From Lachnospiraceae bacterium UBA7179 (GTDB lineage Bacteria; Bacillota; Clostridia; Lachnospirales; Lachnospiraceae): a stretch of DNA of 19,902 nucleotides. Where the stretch lies: positions 24,248 through 44,149 of the forward strand of contig DKVL01000086.1 in assembly GCA_002491195.1 (NCBI GenBank), given 5' to 3'. The translations under genes and the position numbers were made by a program. The notes under the pieces were generated by a model. It made no database searches. It was given only the letters and a program-made list of their open reading frames with translations, and had not been told where the DNA came from. Numbering within the stretch: the stretch's first letter is position 1; each line of letters begins with the position of its first letter. Below are positions 1 to 7,770 of the stretch, in pieces.

Positions 1-134
1 ATAATTTGAGCATACATATGATTATTACTTCTGAATACTGCCAGACGTGGTCTCTCAGCTGTACCGCTTAAACGGTTACGTATTCTCATGTGCTTCTTTG
101 CACGCAGTTCTGCTCTTGATCTCTTACTAACCAT
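1..134 (-). CDS. rplR: Large ribosomal subunit protein L18, 5' part only
   Basis: The reverse strand from 134 reads M-V-S-K-R-S-R-A-E-L-R and continues through RIRNRLSGTAERPRLAVFRS, the N-terminus of L18, which binds 5S rRNA with L5 in the central protuberance. About 44 codons are present and the rest lies beyond the left edge. A strong AGGAGG sits at about 141-149. The gene follows rplF by 18 bp, as expected in the spc part of the operon. The truncation comes from the window edge; no damage is seen. Confidence 0.95.
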   Translation of the reverse strand, partial: MVSKRSRAELRAKKHMRIRNRLSGTAERPRLAVFRSNNHMYAQI

Positions 135-152
135 TTTTTACGCCCTCCTTAT

Positions 153-695
153 TTACTTCTTACCAGTCTTACCAACTTTACGTCTGATTGTCTCATCAGC
201 ATACTTGATACCCTTGCCCTTATAAGGCTCTGGTCTTCTCTTATCTCTGATTTCAGCCGCGAATTGTCCAACTTTTTCTTTATCAATACCCTTTACGATG
301 ATAATATTCGTACCCTCAAGCACGGTCTCAATACCTTCTGGATCCACCATCTCAACCGGATGTGAATATCCCAAAGATAATGTTAACTTCTTTCCTGCCT
401 TCGCTGCCCTGTAACCCACACCGTTTACCTCAAGCTTCTTCTCGAAACCTGCAGTTACACCGACAACCATATTATTGATCAGTGTTCTTGTAAGACCATG
501 TAAAGACTTCATTTTCTTTAAGTCATTCGGTCTCGCAACAGTTACCTCTGAACCCTCAACCTTGATCTCCATCTCAGCTGGAAGCACTCTCTCAAGTGTT
601 CCCTTTGGACCTTTTACAGTCACTTTATTATTTTCTGCAACCTCCACAGTAACGCCTGCCGGGATCGCGATTGGCATTCTTCCTATACGTGACAT
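153..695 (-). CDS. rplF: Large ribosomal subunit protein L6
   Basis: This 180-residue protein starts MSRIGRMPIAIPAGV and ends in the conserved L6 tail RRPEPYKGKGIKYADE near residues 152-167. Both length and ends match full-length bacterial L6, which sits at the base of the L7/L12 stalk near the sarcin-ricin loop. AGGAGG lies about 6 bp before the ATG (701-708). It sits between rpsH and rplR in canonical order. Nothing unusual is seen. Confidence 0.98.
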   Translation of the reverse strand: MSRIGRMPIAIPAGVTVEVAENNKVTVKGPKGTLERVLPAEMEIKVEGSEVTVARPNDLKKMKSLHGLTRTLINNMVVGVTAGFEKKLEVNGVGYRAAKAGKKLTLSLGYSHPVEMVDPEGIETVLEGTNIIIVKGIDKEKVGQFAAEIRDKRRPEPYKGKGIKYADETIRRKVGKTGKK

Positions 696-765
696 GCCCG
701 TACCTCCTAATATTTATTAAATTCTTTCCGCAAAACCTCGTTTTCTATGACAGCAAAGGACACTT

Positions 766-1167
766 CTACCAGATAAACGCCAATACCTCGCCGCCTACCT
801 GAAGACGTCTTGCTTCCTTATCTGTGATTACGCCCTGATTCGTAGAAATAATGGCAATACCAAGTCCGCCGAGAACTTTTGGAAGCTCATCCTTGCCTGC
901 GTAAATACGAAGACCTGGCTTAGAAATTCTCTTCAGGCCTGTGATGATCTTCTCGTTCTTGTCTGCACCATATTTTAATGTAATATGAATCGTTTTGAAC
1001 GAACCATCCTCCACAACATCAAAAGCCTTTATATAACCTTCATCCAAAAGAATCTGTGCGATAGCGAGTTTCATCTTTGATGAAGGAACATCTACTGTAT
1101 CATGCTTTGCAGTGTTCGCATTACGAATTCTTGTAAGCATATCTGCAATAGGATCACTCATTGTCAT
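766..1167 (-). CDS. rpsH: Small ribosomal subunit protein S8
   Basis: The start is placed at the ATG giving MTMSDPIADMLTRIRNAN, a 133-residue product of normal S8 length. An AGGAGG lies 8 bp upstream of it. A longer frame to 1209 exists but would read through a hairpin region and has no homologous N-terminus, so it is rejected. The C-terminus (STNQGVITDKEARRLQVGGEVLAFIW) is the typical S8 end. S8 binds 16S rRNA helix 21. In E. coli it also represses the spc operon by binding mRNA near rplE; whether that occurs here cannot be told. It follows rpsN after an unusually long, structured gap. Confidence 0.98.
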   Translation of the reverse strand: MTMSDPIADMLTRIRNANTAKHDTVDVPSSKMKLAIAQILLDEGYIKAFDVVEDGSFKTIHITLKYGADKNEKIITGLKRISKPGLRIYAGKDELPKVLGGLGIAIISTNQGVITDKEARRLQVGGEVLAFIW

Positions 1168-1196
1168 TTCAGTTTCCTCCTTAAATACTTTACGAC

Positions 1197-1280
1197 GAAG
1201 AATGCGCACGCATTCTTCAAAATGGAACTTCGTTTTTCTAAGATGCTGTCCTTTAGCACCTTAGAAAATCTTTCCATTTT
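1197..1280 (-). promoter_or_regulatory. Structured rpsN-rpsH intergenic region with three inverted repeats
   Basis: The gap holds three inverted repeats. A 10-bp pair GAAGAATGCG/CGCATTCTTC lies at 1197-1206 and 1209-1218. An outer pair AAAATGGAA/TTCCATTTT lies at 1219-1227 and 1272-1280. Nested inside it is TTTTCTAAG/CTTAGAAAA (1234-1242 and 1260-1268), extended by TGCT/AGCA after one A-C mismatch. The outer helix reaches into the rpsN stop codon. The rpsH ribosome binding site (about 1176-1181) lies just downstream in the message. No T-run follows, so this is not an ordinary terminator. A processing, stability or autoregulatory element is possible, but the role is unknown. Confidence 0.6.
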
Positions 1281-1464
1281 ACCAACTTGCCTTCTTCACA
1301 CCGGGAATCTGACCCTTATATGCTAACTCGCGGAAACAGATTCTGCAAATTCCATATTTTCTTAAGTATGCATGTGGACGGCCACAGATTCTGCAACGAC
1401 TGTATTCCTGTGTAGAAAACTTCGGTTTACGCTGCTGCTTGATTTTCATTGCTGTTTTAGCCAT
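1279..1464 (-). CDS. rpsN: Small ribosomal subunit protein S14, zinc-binding type
   Basis: This short 61-residue S14 has the sequence YSRCRICGRPHAYLRKYGICRIC, written here as two CxxC pairs at residues 24/27 and 40/43. These form the zinc site of the short (type Z) form found in many Firmicutes, in contrast to the roughly 100-residue zinc-free form. The tail GQIPGVKKASW is typical. AGGAGG precedes the ATG by about 9 bp. It lies between rplE and rpsH, as usual. S14 binds the 3' domain of 16S rRNA in the 30S head. Confidence 0.98.
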   Translation of the reverse strand: MAKTAMKIKQQRKPKFSTQEYSRCRICGRPHAYLRKYGICRICFRELAYKGQIPGVKKASW

Positions 1465-1481
1465 GGGAATTTACCTCCTTA

Positions 1482-2021
1482 TTACTTTGCGAAAGGCATA
1501 TTAAACTGCGCTAACAGCTCACGTGCCTCCTCATCACTCTTGGCAGTTGTTACAAAAACAATATCCATACCTCTTACCTTGTCAACCTTATCGTACTCGA
1601 TCTCTGGAAAGATAATCTGCTCCTTAATACCAAGTGCATAATTTCCTCTGCCGTCGAATCCATTGGGATTTACACCTCTAAAGTCGCGCACACGCGGAAG
1701 TGCAAGGTTTACAAGGCGGTCAAGGAACTCATACATCTTCTCACCGCGAAGTGTTACCTTGCAGCCGATTGCCATACCCTCACGAATCTTGAAGTTTGCA
1801 ATTGCCTTCTTAGCCTTTGTGGTAACAGCCTTTTGTCCTGTAATGATCTCCATGTCCTTCACAGCTGACTCCAGAGCCTTTGCATTGTCCTTCGCCTCAC
1901 CGACACCCATGTTGACTACAATCTTGTCAAGTTTTGGAACTTCCATGACATTCTTATATCCGAACTTCTTAACCATAGCATCTATGATCTCGTCTTTATA
2001 TAAACTTTTAAGTCTACTCAC
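1482..2021 (-). CDS. rplE: Large ribosomal subunit protein L5
   Basis: The 179-residue product carries L5 hallmarks: KIVVNMGVGEA near residues 33-43, AVTTKAKKAIANFKIREG in the middle, and the C-terminal MDIVFVTTAKSDEEARELL. The start codon is GTG (2019-2021), chosen because AAGGAGG lies about 9 bp upstream and because MSRLKSLYKDEI matches the family. L5 binds 5S rRNA in the central protuberance. It is preceded by rplX with a 24-bp gap. Confidence 0.98.
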   Translation of the reverse strand: MSRLKSLYKDEIIDAMVKKFGYKNVMEVPKLDKIVVNMGVGEAKDNAKALESAVKDMEIITGQKAVTTKAKKAIANFKIREGMAIGCKVTLRGEKMYEFLDRLVNLALPRVRDFRGVNPNGFDGRGNYALGIKEQIIFPEIEYDKVDKVRGMDIVFVTTAKSDEEARELLAQFNMPFAK

Positions 2022-2045
2022 CAGTCTGATCCTCCTTTCCTAGAA

Positions 2046-2351
2046 TTAATCAATCACTTCGCCTGTTGTCTTTGCGAAACGTACTTTCTTATCTCCATCC
2101 ATCTTAAACCCAACTCTTGTCGCTTTTCCCTTATGAAGATACATTACGTTTGAAATATCAATAGGAGCTTCTTTCTGGATAATACCGCCATTCTGATTGG
2201 CAGCGGAAGGCTTTGCATGCTTTGTCACCATATTGACACCTTCCACCAGCACTTTGGAGTTCTTGGTGTCAACAGATAAAACCTTGCCTTCTTTGTCTTT
2301 ATCTTTACCAGCGATCACTTTGACTGTATCGCCCTTTTTAATCTTTAACAT
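2046..2351 (-). CDS. rplX: Large ribosomal subunit protein L24
   Basis: The N-terminal KOW motif is clear (KKGDTVKVIAGKDKDKEGKV, residues 4-23). It is followed by VEGVNMVTKHAKPS and the IDISNVMY segment, giving 101 residues, the normal bacterial L24 length. L24 binds the 5' region of 23S rRNA and initiates 50S assembly. GGAGG precedes the ATG. The gap to the upstream rplN stop is about 12 bp, which suggests translational coupling within the spc segment. Confidence 0.98.
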   Translation of the reverse strand: MLKIKKGDTVKVIAGKDKDKEGKVLSVDTKNSKVLVEGVNMVTKHAKPSAANQNGGIIQKEAPIDISNVMYLHKGKATRVGFKMDGDKKVRFAKTTGEVID

Positions 2352-2363
2352 TCCAGCACCTCC

Positions 2364-2732
2364 CTATAATACTTCAGGAGCTAAGGAAACAATCTTCATA
2401 AACTGTTTCTCGCGAAGCTCTCTTGCTACTGGTCCAAAAATACGTGTTCCTCTTGGAGTCTTATCATCCTTGATGATCACAGCAGCATTTTCATCAAATT
2501 TTATATAAGAACCGTCCTTGCGACGGGCACCCTTTACGGTACGTACAACTACAGCTTTTACTACATCGCCTTTTTTTACAACGCCGCCTGGTGTTGCATC
2601 TTTGACGCTAGCAACGATCACATCGCCAATGTTTGCATATCTTCTCGTAGATCCACCCATAACCCTGATGCAGAGTAACTCTTTCGCACCGGTATTATCA
2701 GCGACTTTCAGTCTGCTTTCCTGTTGTATCAT
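2364..2732 (-). CDS. rplN: Large ribosomal subunit protein L14
   Basis: This 122-residue protein begins MIQQESRLKVADNTGAKE and contains RTVKGARRKDGSYIKFDENA and RGTRIFGPVARELR, all diagnostic of L14. L14 sits at the subunit interface next to L19. A GGAGA ribosome binding site lies about 8 bp before the ATG. Gene order and length are canonical. Confidence 0.98.
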   Translation of the reverse strand: MIQQESRLKVADNTGAKELLCIRVMGGSTRRYANIGDVIVASVKDATPGGVVKKGDVVKAVVVRTVKGARRKDGSYIKFDENAAVIIKDDKTPRGTRIFGPVARELREKQFMKIVSLAPEVL

Positions 2733-2776
2733 GCTTATTCTCCTTCCAAGACCATGTTATGCATCGTCTTTAAAAT

Positions 2777-3031
2777 CTATTTTACTCTTTCGATAATTTC
2801 AACAAGTCTCCATCTCTTGTCTTTTGACAGTGGTCTTGTTTCCATTACCTTCACGGTATCGCCAATATTACACTCGTTATTCTCATCATGAGCCTTTAAT
2901 TTATAAGTCCTTTTAACGATCTTTCCGTAAAGAGGATGCTTAACATGATCTTCTACAGCAACCACGATCGTTTTCTGCATTTTGTTGCTCACAACCTTGC
3001 CTGTACGTGTTTTTCTCAAATTTCTTTCCAC
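2777..3031 (-). CDS. rpsQ: Small ribosomal subunit protein S17
   Basis: The core KVVSNKMQKTIVVAVEDHVKHP and the end ETRPLSKDKRWRLVEIIE identify S17, which binds the 5' domain of 16S rRNA. The start is chosen as GTG at 3029-3031 (M-E-R-N-L-R-K), giving 84 residues. AGGAGG (3041-3046) then lies 9 bp upstream, and relatives commonly begin MERN. The in-frame ATG at 3035-3037 would be only 3 bp from the AGGAGG and would add two residues, so it remains possible. A longer frame to 3073 overlaps rpmC and is rejected. Confidence 0.95.
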   Translation of the reverse strand: MERNLRKTRTGKVVSNKMQKTIVVAVEDHVKHPLYGKIVKRTYKLKAHDENNECNIGDTVKVMETRPLSKDKRWRLVEIIERVK

Positions 3032-3044
3032 GACCATTCTCCTC

Positions 3045-3254
3045 CTACTCTGCACTCTTAAGATTTGCAGCAATCACAGTCTGAATCCTTGCGATATTTC
3101 TTCTTACCTCTTTGATTCTTGCTGTATTGTCTAACTGATTCGTTGCATTCTGAAATCTCAAATTGAAAAGTTCTTTCTTTGCAGAAACTAATTCCTGTGA
3201 TAATTCTGCGGCTGATTTGGTCCTTAAATCCTCTACATACTTATTAGTTTTCAT
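3045..3254 (-). CDS. rpmC: Large ribosomal subunit protein L29
   Basis: This 69-residue, largely helical protein has the L29 pattern: LRTKSAAELSQELVSAKKELFNLRFQ followed by the IKEVRRNIARIQTV helix. L29 lies by the nascent-chain exit tunnel next to L23. Its start overlaps the end of rplP by 11 bp, so translation is probably coupled. Its stop overlaps the rpsQ ribosome binding site. Confidence 0.97.
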   Translation of the reverse strand: MKTNKYVEDLRTKSAAELSQELVSAKKELFNLRFQNATNQLDNTARIKEVRRNIARIQTVIAANLKSAE

Positions 3255-3681
3255 TTACTGCACCGCCTTCCAAATCTGCTTTAGAAACGATCTTGCACTT
3301 GCAAGGAAGCTTGTGTGTTGCAAGACGTAAAGCTTCTTTTGCTACATCCTCAGCGACTCCGCTGATCTCAAACATTACACGACCAGGCTTTACTACTGCT
3401 ATCCAGTACTCGAGAGTTCCCTTACCTGAACCCATACGTGTCTCAGCAGGCTTTGCCGTCACAGGCTTATCCGGGAATATCTTAATCCATACCTTACCAC
3501 CACGCTTGATATAACGTGTCATGGCAATACGGGCTGCTTCGATCTGATTTGACTTAATCCAGCATGGCTCCAATGCTATGATACCATACTCACCGTAAGT
3601 AATTGTATTACCTCTCTGCGCCTTTCCTGCCATCGAACCGCGGAACTGTTTACGACGCTTTACTCTTTTTGGCATTAACAT
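3244..3681 (-). CDS. rplP: Large ribosomal subunit protein L16
   Basis: MLMPKRVKRRKQFRGSMAGK at the start is the typical clostridial L16 N-terminus. It is followed by AARIAMTRYIKRGGKVWIKIFPDKPVT and RMGSGKGTLEYWIAVVKPGR, for 145 residues in total. L16 is near the A-site tRNA and the peptidyl transferase centre. The ATG overlaps the rpsC TAA by one base, and GGGAG lies about 9 bp upstream. A second in-frame ATG six bases later is less well spaced. Confidence 0.97.
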   Translation of the reverse strand: MLMPKRVKRRKQFRGSMAGKAQRGNTITYGEYGIIALEPCWIKSNQIEAARIAMTRYIKRGGKVWIKIFPDKPVTAKPAETRMGSGKGTLEYWIAVVKPGRVMFEISGVAEDVAKEALRLATHKLPCKCKIVSKADLEGGAVNEN

Positions 3682-4337
3682 TATTTATCGCTCCCTTCCT
3701 TGTTTTCCTTTGTAGGAAGTACCTCGCCTTTGTAGATCCAAACCTTTACGCCAAGCTTGCCGTAAGTTGTATCTGCCTCTGCGAAACCATAATCAATATC
3801 TGCTCTAAGTGTCTGAAGAGGAATCGTACCCTCACTGTAAAACTCTGTACGAGCCATATCTGCTCCACCAAGACGTCCTGAAACTGCTGCCTTGATACCC
3901 AGAGCACCTGCTTTCATCGTTCTGCCCATGCAGGATTTCATAGCGCGTCTGAAAGATATACGATTCTCGAGCTGCTGCGCAATATTCTCAGCTACCAGCT
4001 GTGCATCTCTGTCCGGTTTCTTAATCTCCTTGATATCTACCAATACATTTTTGCCTGTCAGTTTCTGCAGTTCTTTCTTAGTGATCTCGATTTCTGCGCC
4101 TCCCTTGCCAATCACAACACCAGGTTTTGCTGTGTAAACGATAACTTTTACCCTGTCAGATGCTCTCTCGATCTCAATCTTGGAAACGCCTGCACTGAAT
4201 AATTTCTTCTTTAAAAACTTTCTGATATTATAATCTTCCACTAAATAGTCAGCAAAATCAGCATCAGCATACCATTTTGAATCCCAATCCTTAATAACGC
4301 CGACTCTCAGTCCATGAGGATTAACTTTCTGTCCCAT
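3681..4337 (-). CDS. rpsC: Small ribosomal subunit protein S3
   Basis: The start is set at the ATG giving MGQKVNPHGLRVGVIKDWDSKWYAD, the universal S3 N-terminus. TAGGAGG lies 7 bp upstream; an upstream in-frame ATG at 4361 overlaps rplV and is rejected. The KH-domain GXXG loop is visible as VVIGKGGAEIE near residues 73-83. The C-terminal half contains GRLGGADMARTEFYSEG and GVKVWIYKGEVLP. At 218 residues the length is normal. S3 forms part of the mRNA entry channel. Confidence 0.98.
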   Translation of the reverse strand: MGQKVNPHGLRVGVIKDWDSKWYADADFADYLVEDYNIRKFLKKKLFSAGVSKIEIERASDRVKVIVYTAKPGVVIGKGGAEIEITKKELQKLTGKNVLVDIKEIKKPDRDAQLVAENIAQQLENRISFRRAMKSCMGRTMKAGALGIKAAVSGRLGGADMARTEFYSEGTIPLQTLRADIDYGFAEADTTYGKLGVKVWIYKGEVLPTKENKEGSDK

Positions 4338-4347
4338 TTTCTTCCTC

Positions 4348-4740
4348 CTATCTCTCGTCAAGCACGATTGTAATGTGGCTCATTCTCTTTTCGATTCTAT
4401 AAGCTCTGCCCTGTGCCCTTGGTCTAACTCTCTTCATTGTAGGTCCCTTATTTGCATAACACTCTGCAATATAAAGGTTCTCAGCGTTCATACCGTTGTT
4501 GTTTTCAGCATTTGCGATTGCTGACTCCAGCAGTTTCTTGATAATGCTGGATGCATATCTTGGATTGTATGCCAGGATACCCAAAGCAGTCTGCACATCC
4601 TTGCCTCTGATTGCATCTAACACGAAGCACGCCTTCTGAACAGATACTCTGGCATAGGAGAGCTTTGCTGATGGTCTGTTTTCTCTATTTTCTGCATTTC
4701 TCTTTCTCTTATAACTTGTTCTGCTATATTTCTCTGCCAT
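4348..4740 (-). CDS. rplV: Large ribosomal subunit protein L22
   Basis: MAEKYSRTSYKRKRNAEN is followed by the L22 core, with VLDAIRGKDVQTALGIL and the C-terminal RVRPRAQGRAYRIEKRMSH, which forms the beta-hairpin lining the exit tunnel and the macrolide region. The start at 4740 is chosen for the GGAGG 9 bp upstream; an extension to 4758 adds six residues that run into the ribosome binding site. The product is 130 residues with a slightly extended basic N-terminus, common in Lachnospiraceae. Confidence 0.97.
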   Translation of the reverse strand: MAEKYSRTSYKRKRNAENRENRPSAKLSYARVSVQKACFVLDAIRGKDVQTALGILAYNPRYASSIIKKLLESAIANAENNNGMNAENLYIAECYANKGPTMKRVRPRAQGRAYRIEKRMSHITIVLDER

Positions 4741-4767
4741 GGTTGAACCTCCTTTCAACTGATCGAT

Positions 4768-5049
4768 TTATTTCACCTTAGATTTCTTTTCGTCCTTGCC
4801 ATGTCCTCTGTAGGTTCTGGTTGCAACGAATTCACCAAGTTTATGTCCAACCATATCTTCTGTCACATATACAGGCACATGTTTTCTTCCGTCATGAACT
4901 GCAATCGTGTGTCCCACAAAAGAGGGGAAAATTGTAGAGCGACGTGACCATGTCTTAATTACTGATTTGCTTCCTGACGCATTCATGGCATCAACCTTCT
5001 TCAAAAGGCTTGCGTCTGCGAAAGGACCTTTTTTTAATGACCTTGCCAT
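4768..5049 (-). CDS. rpsS: Small ribosomal subunit protein S19
   Basis: MARSLKKGPFADASLLKKV, then SRRSTIFPSFVGHTIAVHDGRKHVPVYV and GHKLGEFVATRTYRGH, unmistakably define S19 (93 residues). S19 complexes with S13 in the 30S head. GGAGG lies about 9 bp before the ATG. It is preceded by a 105-bp gap from rplB that contains competing hairpins, listed separately. Confidence 0.98.
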   Translation of the reverse strand: MARSLKKGPFADASLLKKVDAMNASGSKSVIKTWSRRSTIFPSFVGHTIAVHDGRKHVPVYVTEDMVGHKLGEFVATRTYRGHGKDEKKSKVK

Positions 5050-5066
5050 TAGGTAATTCCTCCTTG

Positions 5067-5117
5067 TTTTCCGAAGGAAAATGCGAGCTGCCCTCAGCGA
5101 GCAGAGGAATTTTCCTC
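5067..5117 (-). promoter_or_regulatory. Competing hairpins between rplB and rpsS
   Basis: TTTTCC-GAA-GGAAAA (5067-5081) can form a tight hairpin just upstream of the rpsS ribosome binding site in the message. The same GGAAAAT (5076-5082) can instead pair with ATTTTCC at 5109-5115, enclosing GCTG/CAGC (5087-5090 and 5095-5098). A third option is the local repeat GAGGAA/TTCCTC at 5104-5117. The first two pairings are mutually exclusive, which would suit a translational switch. There is no direct evidence of function and no T-run for a terminator. Confidence 0.4.
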
Positions 5118-5154
5118 CTTATACCGATAAACTGTTATCTGAAGGTAGGGCAAT

Positions 5155-5997
5155 TTATTTAATCGCCCTGCCATCCCTTCTTCTTACAATCAGCTTGTTA
5201 GAAGCTTTCTTGCTCTTTCTCGTCTTCAGGCCAAGTGCTGGCTTGCCCCACGGTGTAGACGGGCCTGGTCTGCCGATACCAGTCTTACCTTCACCGCCGC
5301 CATGTGGATGGTCATTCGGGTTCATAACTGAACCGCGGACGGTAGGTCTGATACCCATATGGCGCTTACGCCCTGCTTTACCGATTTTAATAAGGTTATG
5401 GTCGCCGTTGCCCACAACGCCAATTGATGCTCTGCAGACAAGCGGAACCATCCTCATCTCGCCGGAAGGAAGTCGGAGTGTCGCGTACTTGCCTTCCTTA
5501 GCCATAAGCTGTGCACTGTTTCCTGCTGAACGCACAAGCTGTCCGCCCTTGCCAGGATATAATTCAACGTTGTGTACATTTGTACCAACAGGGATCTCAG
5601 AAAGTGGTAAGCAGTTTCCGACTCTAACCTCCGCCTGCGGCCCATTCATAACCTTCATGCCATCTGTTAATCCTTCCGGCGCAAGGATATATGCCTTCTG
5701 TCCATCCTCATAGCAGATCAAAGCGATGTTTGCTGATCTGTTTGGATCGTACTCAATGCCGACAACTTTCGCTGAAACGCCGTCCTTATTTCTCTTAAAA
5801 TCAATAATCCTATATTTTTGCCTGTTTCCACCGCCACGATGTCTGACAGTAATCTTACCCTGATTGTTGCGTCCGGAATGCTTTTTCTTTGATACACAAA
5901 GGGACTTTTCGGGAGTCGTCTTTGTGATCTCGGAGAAATCAGAGCTGGTCATATTTCTTCTCGAAGGTGTATATGGGTTATATTTTTTAATTCCCAT
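5155..5997 (-). CDS. rplB: Large ribosomal subunit protein L2
   Basis: The product is 280 residues and starts MGIKKYNPYTPSRRNMT. It has the RNA-binding core with GRNNQGKITVRHRGGG and the C-terminal NPNDHPHGGGEGKTGIGR. His230 is the equivalent of the conserved histidine near the peptidyl transferase centre. L2 joins the subunits and supports peptidyl transfer. A GGAGA ribosome binding site precedes the ATG. The 79-bp gap to rplW shows nothing clear beyond this site. Confidence 0.98.
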   Translation of the reverse strand: MGIKKYNPYTPSRRNMTSSDFSEITKTTPEKSLCVSKKKHSGRNNQGKITVRHRGGGNRQKYRIIDFKRNKDGVSAKVVGIEYDPNRSANIALICYEDGQKAYILAPEGLTDGMKVMNGPQAEVRVGNCLPLSEIPVGTNVHNVELYPGKGGQLVRSAGNSAQLMAKEGKYATLRLPSGEMRMVPLVCRASIGVVGNGDHNLIKIGKAGRKRHMGIRPTVRGSVMNPNDHPHGGGEGKTGIGRPGPSTPWGKPALGLKTRKSKKASNKLIVRRRDGRAIK

Positions 5998-6076
5998 GAT
6001 CTTTTCTCCTTTTCTCTTTTATTATCACACTTGATTGTGTATAGTCTGCATTGTCACAGTCGTCTTATATGATATC

Positions 6077-6376
6077 CTATAAACCAGAGTAGATTTCGAT
6101 ATCCTTGCTATCCTCTGTCAACTGCACAATTGCCTTCTTGGTCTTCGCTGTCCTGCCGTACACCATGCCGCGTCTCTTCTTTTTGCCGTCAAGATTCATT
6201 GTGTTAACCCTTGCAACCTTTGTTCCCTCGAACATTTTCTCAACGGCTTCCTTGATCTGAGACTTATTTGCCTCTGTATGAACCAGGAATGTATATTTCT
6301 TCTCGCCCATGCCAGCCATACTCTTCTCTGTAATAACCGGCTTAAGGATTACGTCATAATATTTAATGTCTGCCAT
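6077..6376 (-). CDS. rplW: Large ribosomal subunit protein L23
   Basis: YYDVILKPVITEKSMAGM at residues 5-22 is the diagnostic L23 start, and VARVNTMNLDGKKKRRGMVYGRT follows. At 99 residues the length is normal. L23 rims the exit tunnel and docks trigger factor and SRP. Its ATG overlaps the rplD TAA by one base, so the pair is translationally coupled. Confidence 0.97.
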   Translation of the reverse strand: MADIKYYDVILKPVITEKSMAGMGEKKYTFLVHTEANKSQIKEAVEKMFEGTKVARVNTMNLDGKKKRRGMVYGRTAKTKKAIVQLTEDSKDIEIYSGL

Positions 6377-6996
6377 TATGCGTACACCTCCTCAATCGTC
6401 TTTACGGCATCCTTTGTGAGGATCACTGTGCCGCCTTTCATAACATCATACACGTTAATTGTGTTTGTCAACGCTGTCTGTACATTAGGAAGATTTCTCG
6501 CTGACATGACAACTTTCTCATCATTATCATTCAGGACAACATATGCTTTTGCCACTTTCAGATTATCCATAACAGCCTTAAAATTCTTTGTTTTGATCTC
6601 GTCAAACCTAAGTTCATCGATCACAATCAACTTGTTCGCCTGAACCCTGCTTGTAAGTGCAGACTTGAGTGCTGCCCTTTTCTCCTTCTTGTTTAACTTG
6701 AAGGAGTAATCTCTTGGTACCGGGGCAAATACAACGCCGCCGCCTTTCCACTGCGGAGCCCTTGTAGAACCCTGTCTTGCATGGCCGGTTCCCTTTTGTC
6801 TCCAGGGCTTTCTTCCACCGCCTGATACTTCAGAACGGGTCTTTGCCTTCTGAGTACCCTGACGCTTATTTGCAAGCTGTTGAACGACTGCCATGTGTAC
6901 AAGATGCTCATTGATTTCTACACCAAAGATATCGTCACTCAAATCGATCGTATCAACTTCCTTGCCTTCCATATTGTAAACAGATACTTTTGCCAT
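6376..6996 (-). CDS. rplD: Large ribosomal subunit protein L4
   Basis: The 206-residue product carries L4 landmarks: KTRSEVSGGGRKPWRQKGTGHARQGS and RAPQWKGGGVVF in the loop that reaches the exit tunnel (roughly residues 53-95), then the C-terminal alpha/beta domain. In gammaproteobacteria L4 represses its own operon by acting on the S10 leader. A structured leader is present here (8089-8362), but nothing shows that L4 is its ligand. The start is supported by an AGGAGG about 9 bp upstream. Confidence 0.97.
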   Translation of the reverse strand: MAKVSVYNMEGKEVDTIDLSDDIFGVEINEHLVHMAVVQQLANKRQGTQKAKTRSEVSGGGRKPWRQKGTGHARQGSTRAPQWKGGGVVFAPVPRDYSFKLNKKEKRAALKSALTSRVQANKLIVIDELRFDEIKTKNFKAVMDNLKVAKAYVVLNDNDEKVVMSARNLPNVQTALTNTINVYDVMKGGTVILTKDAVKTIEEVYA

Positions 6997-7016
6997 CTGT
7001 ATGGTCCTCCTTTCAC

Positions 7017-7700
7017 CTACGCATCCACTCTGGTAGTTTCCTTGAGTGTCACCAATGCTTTCTTGGATCCCGGAACAGAGCCTTTCACCAAAAGCAGGTT
7101 CTTCTCAGCATCAACTCTTACGATCTCAAGGTTCTGAACAGTTACCTTTACGCAGCCCATATGTCCCGGCATACCTTTGCCCTTAAATACACGGCTCGGT
7201 GATGAGCAGGCACCATTGGAACCCTGATGACGATGGAACTTGGAACCATGTGCCATTGGTCCTCTGTGCTGACCATGTCTTTTGATCGCGCCCTGAAACC
7301 CTTTTCCCTTAGAAATAGCGGATGCATCGATCTTATCTCCAACCGCAAAGATATCAGCTTTGATCTCATTCCCCAATGCATACTCTTCTGCATTCTCAAG
7401 TTTTAATTCTCTCAAAAATCTCTTAGAAGAGACACCAGCCTTGTCAAAATGGCCTTTGAGAGCCTTGTTAACACCATGTCTGTGGATAACTTCTTTCCTG
7501 CCGCCTTTATCCTTGTTAACAATCTTATCCTTCTTGTCCACAAAGCCAACCTGAACGGCCTTGTAGCCATCGTTTTCCTCTGTCTTGATCTGTGTCACTA
7601 CACACGGACCAGCCTGAAGTACGGTTACAGGAATCAAAGAACCGTCTTCGTTGAAGATTTGAGTCATTCCGACTTTTGTAGCTAAGATAGCTTTCTTCAT
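7017..7700 (-). CDS. rplC: Large ribosomal subunit protein L3
   Basis: MKKAILATKVGMTQIFNEDG is the typical L3 start. KGKGFQGAIKRHGQHRGPMAHGSKFHRHQGS in the middle and KGKGMPGHMGCVKVTVQNLEIV near the end form the tunnel-wall extension and the core. At 227 residues it is slightly longer than average because of a short C-terminal tail. L3 is an early 50S assembly protein. It lies 70 bp after rpsJ and about 20 bp before rplD. Confidence 0.97.
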   Translation of the reverse strand: MKKAILATKVGMTQIFNEDGSLIPVTVLQAGPCVVTQIKTEENDGYKAVQVGFVDKKDKIVNKDKGGRKEVIHRHGVNKALKGHFDKAGVSSKRFLRELKLENAEEYALGNEIKADIFAVGDKIDASAISKGKGFQGAIKRHGQHRGPMAHGSKFHRHQGSNGACSSPSRVFKGKGMPGHMGCVKVTVQNLEIVRVDAEKNLLLVKGSVPGSKKALVTLKETTRVDA

Positions 7701-7770
7701 TTTCTTTTCCTACCTCCATTGTTTCTACAGCGGAACGCACTTACAGCCTGCGCTCATACTAGTAGAAGGC

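Noticed and set aside
1168..1209. N-terminal extension of rpsH to 1209
   Set aside because: The added residues cross the ribosome binding site and the start of the hairpin region and do not match S8. The start at 1167 has an ideal AGGAGG.
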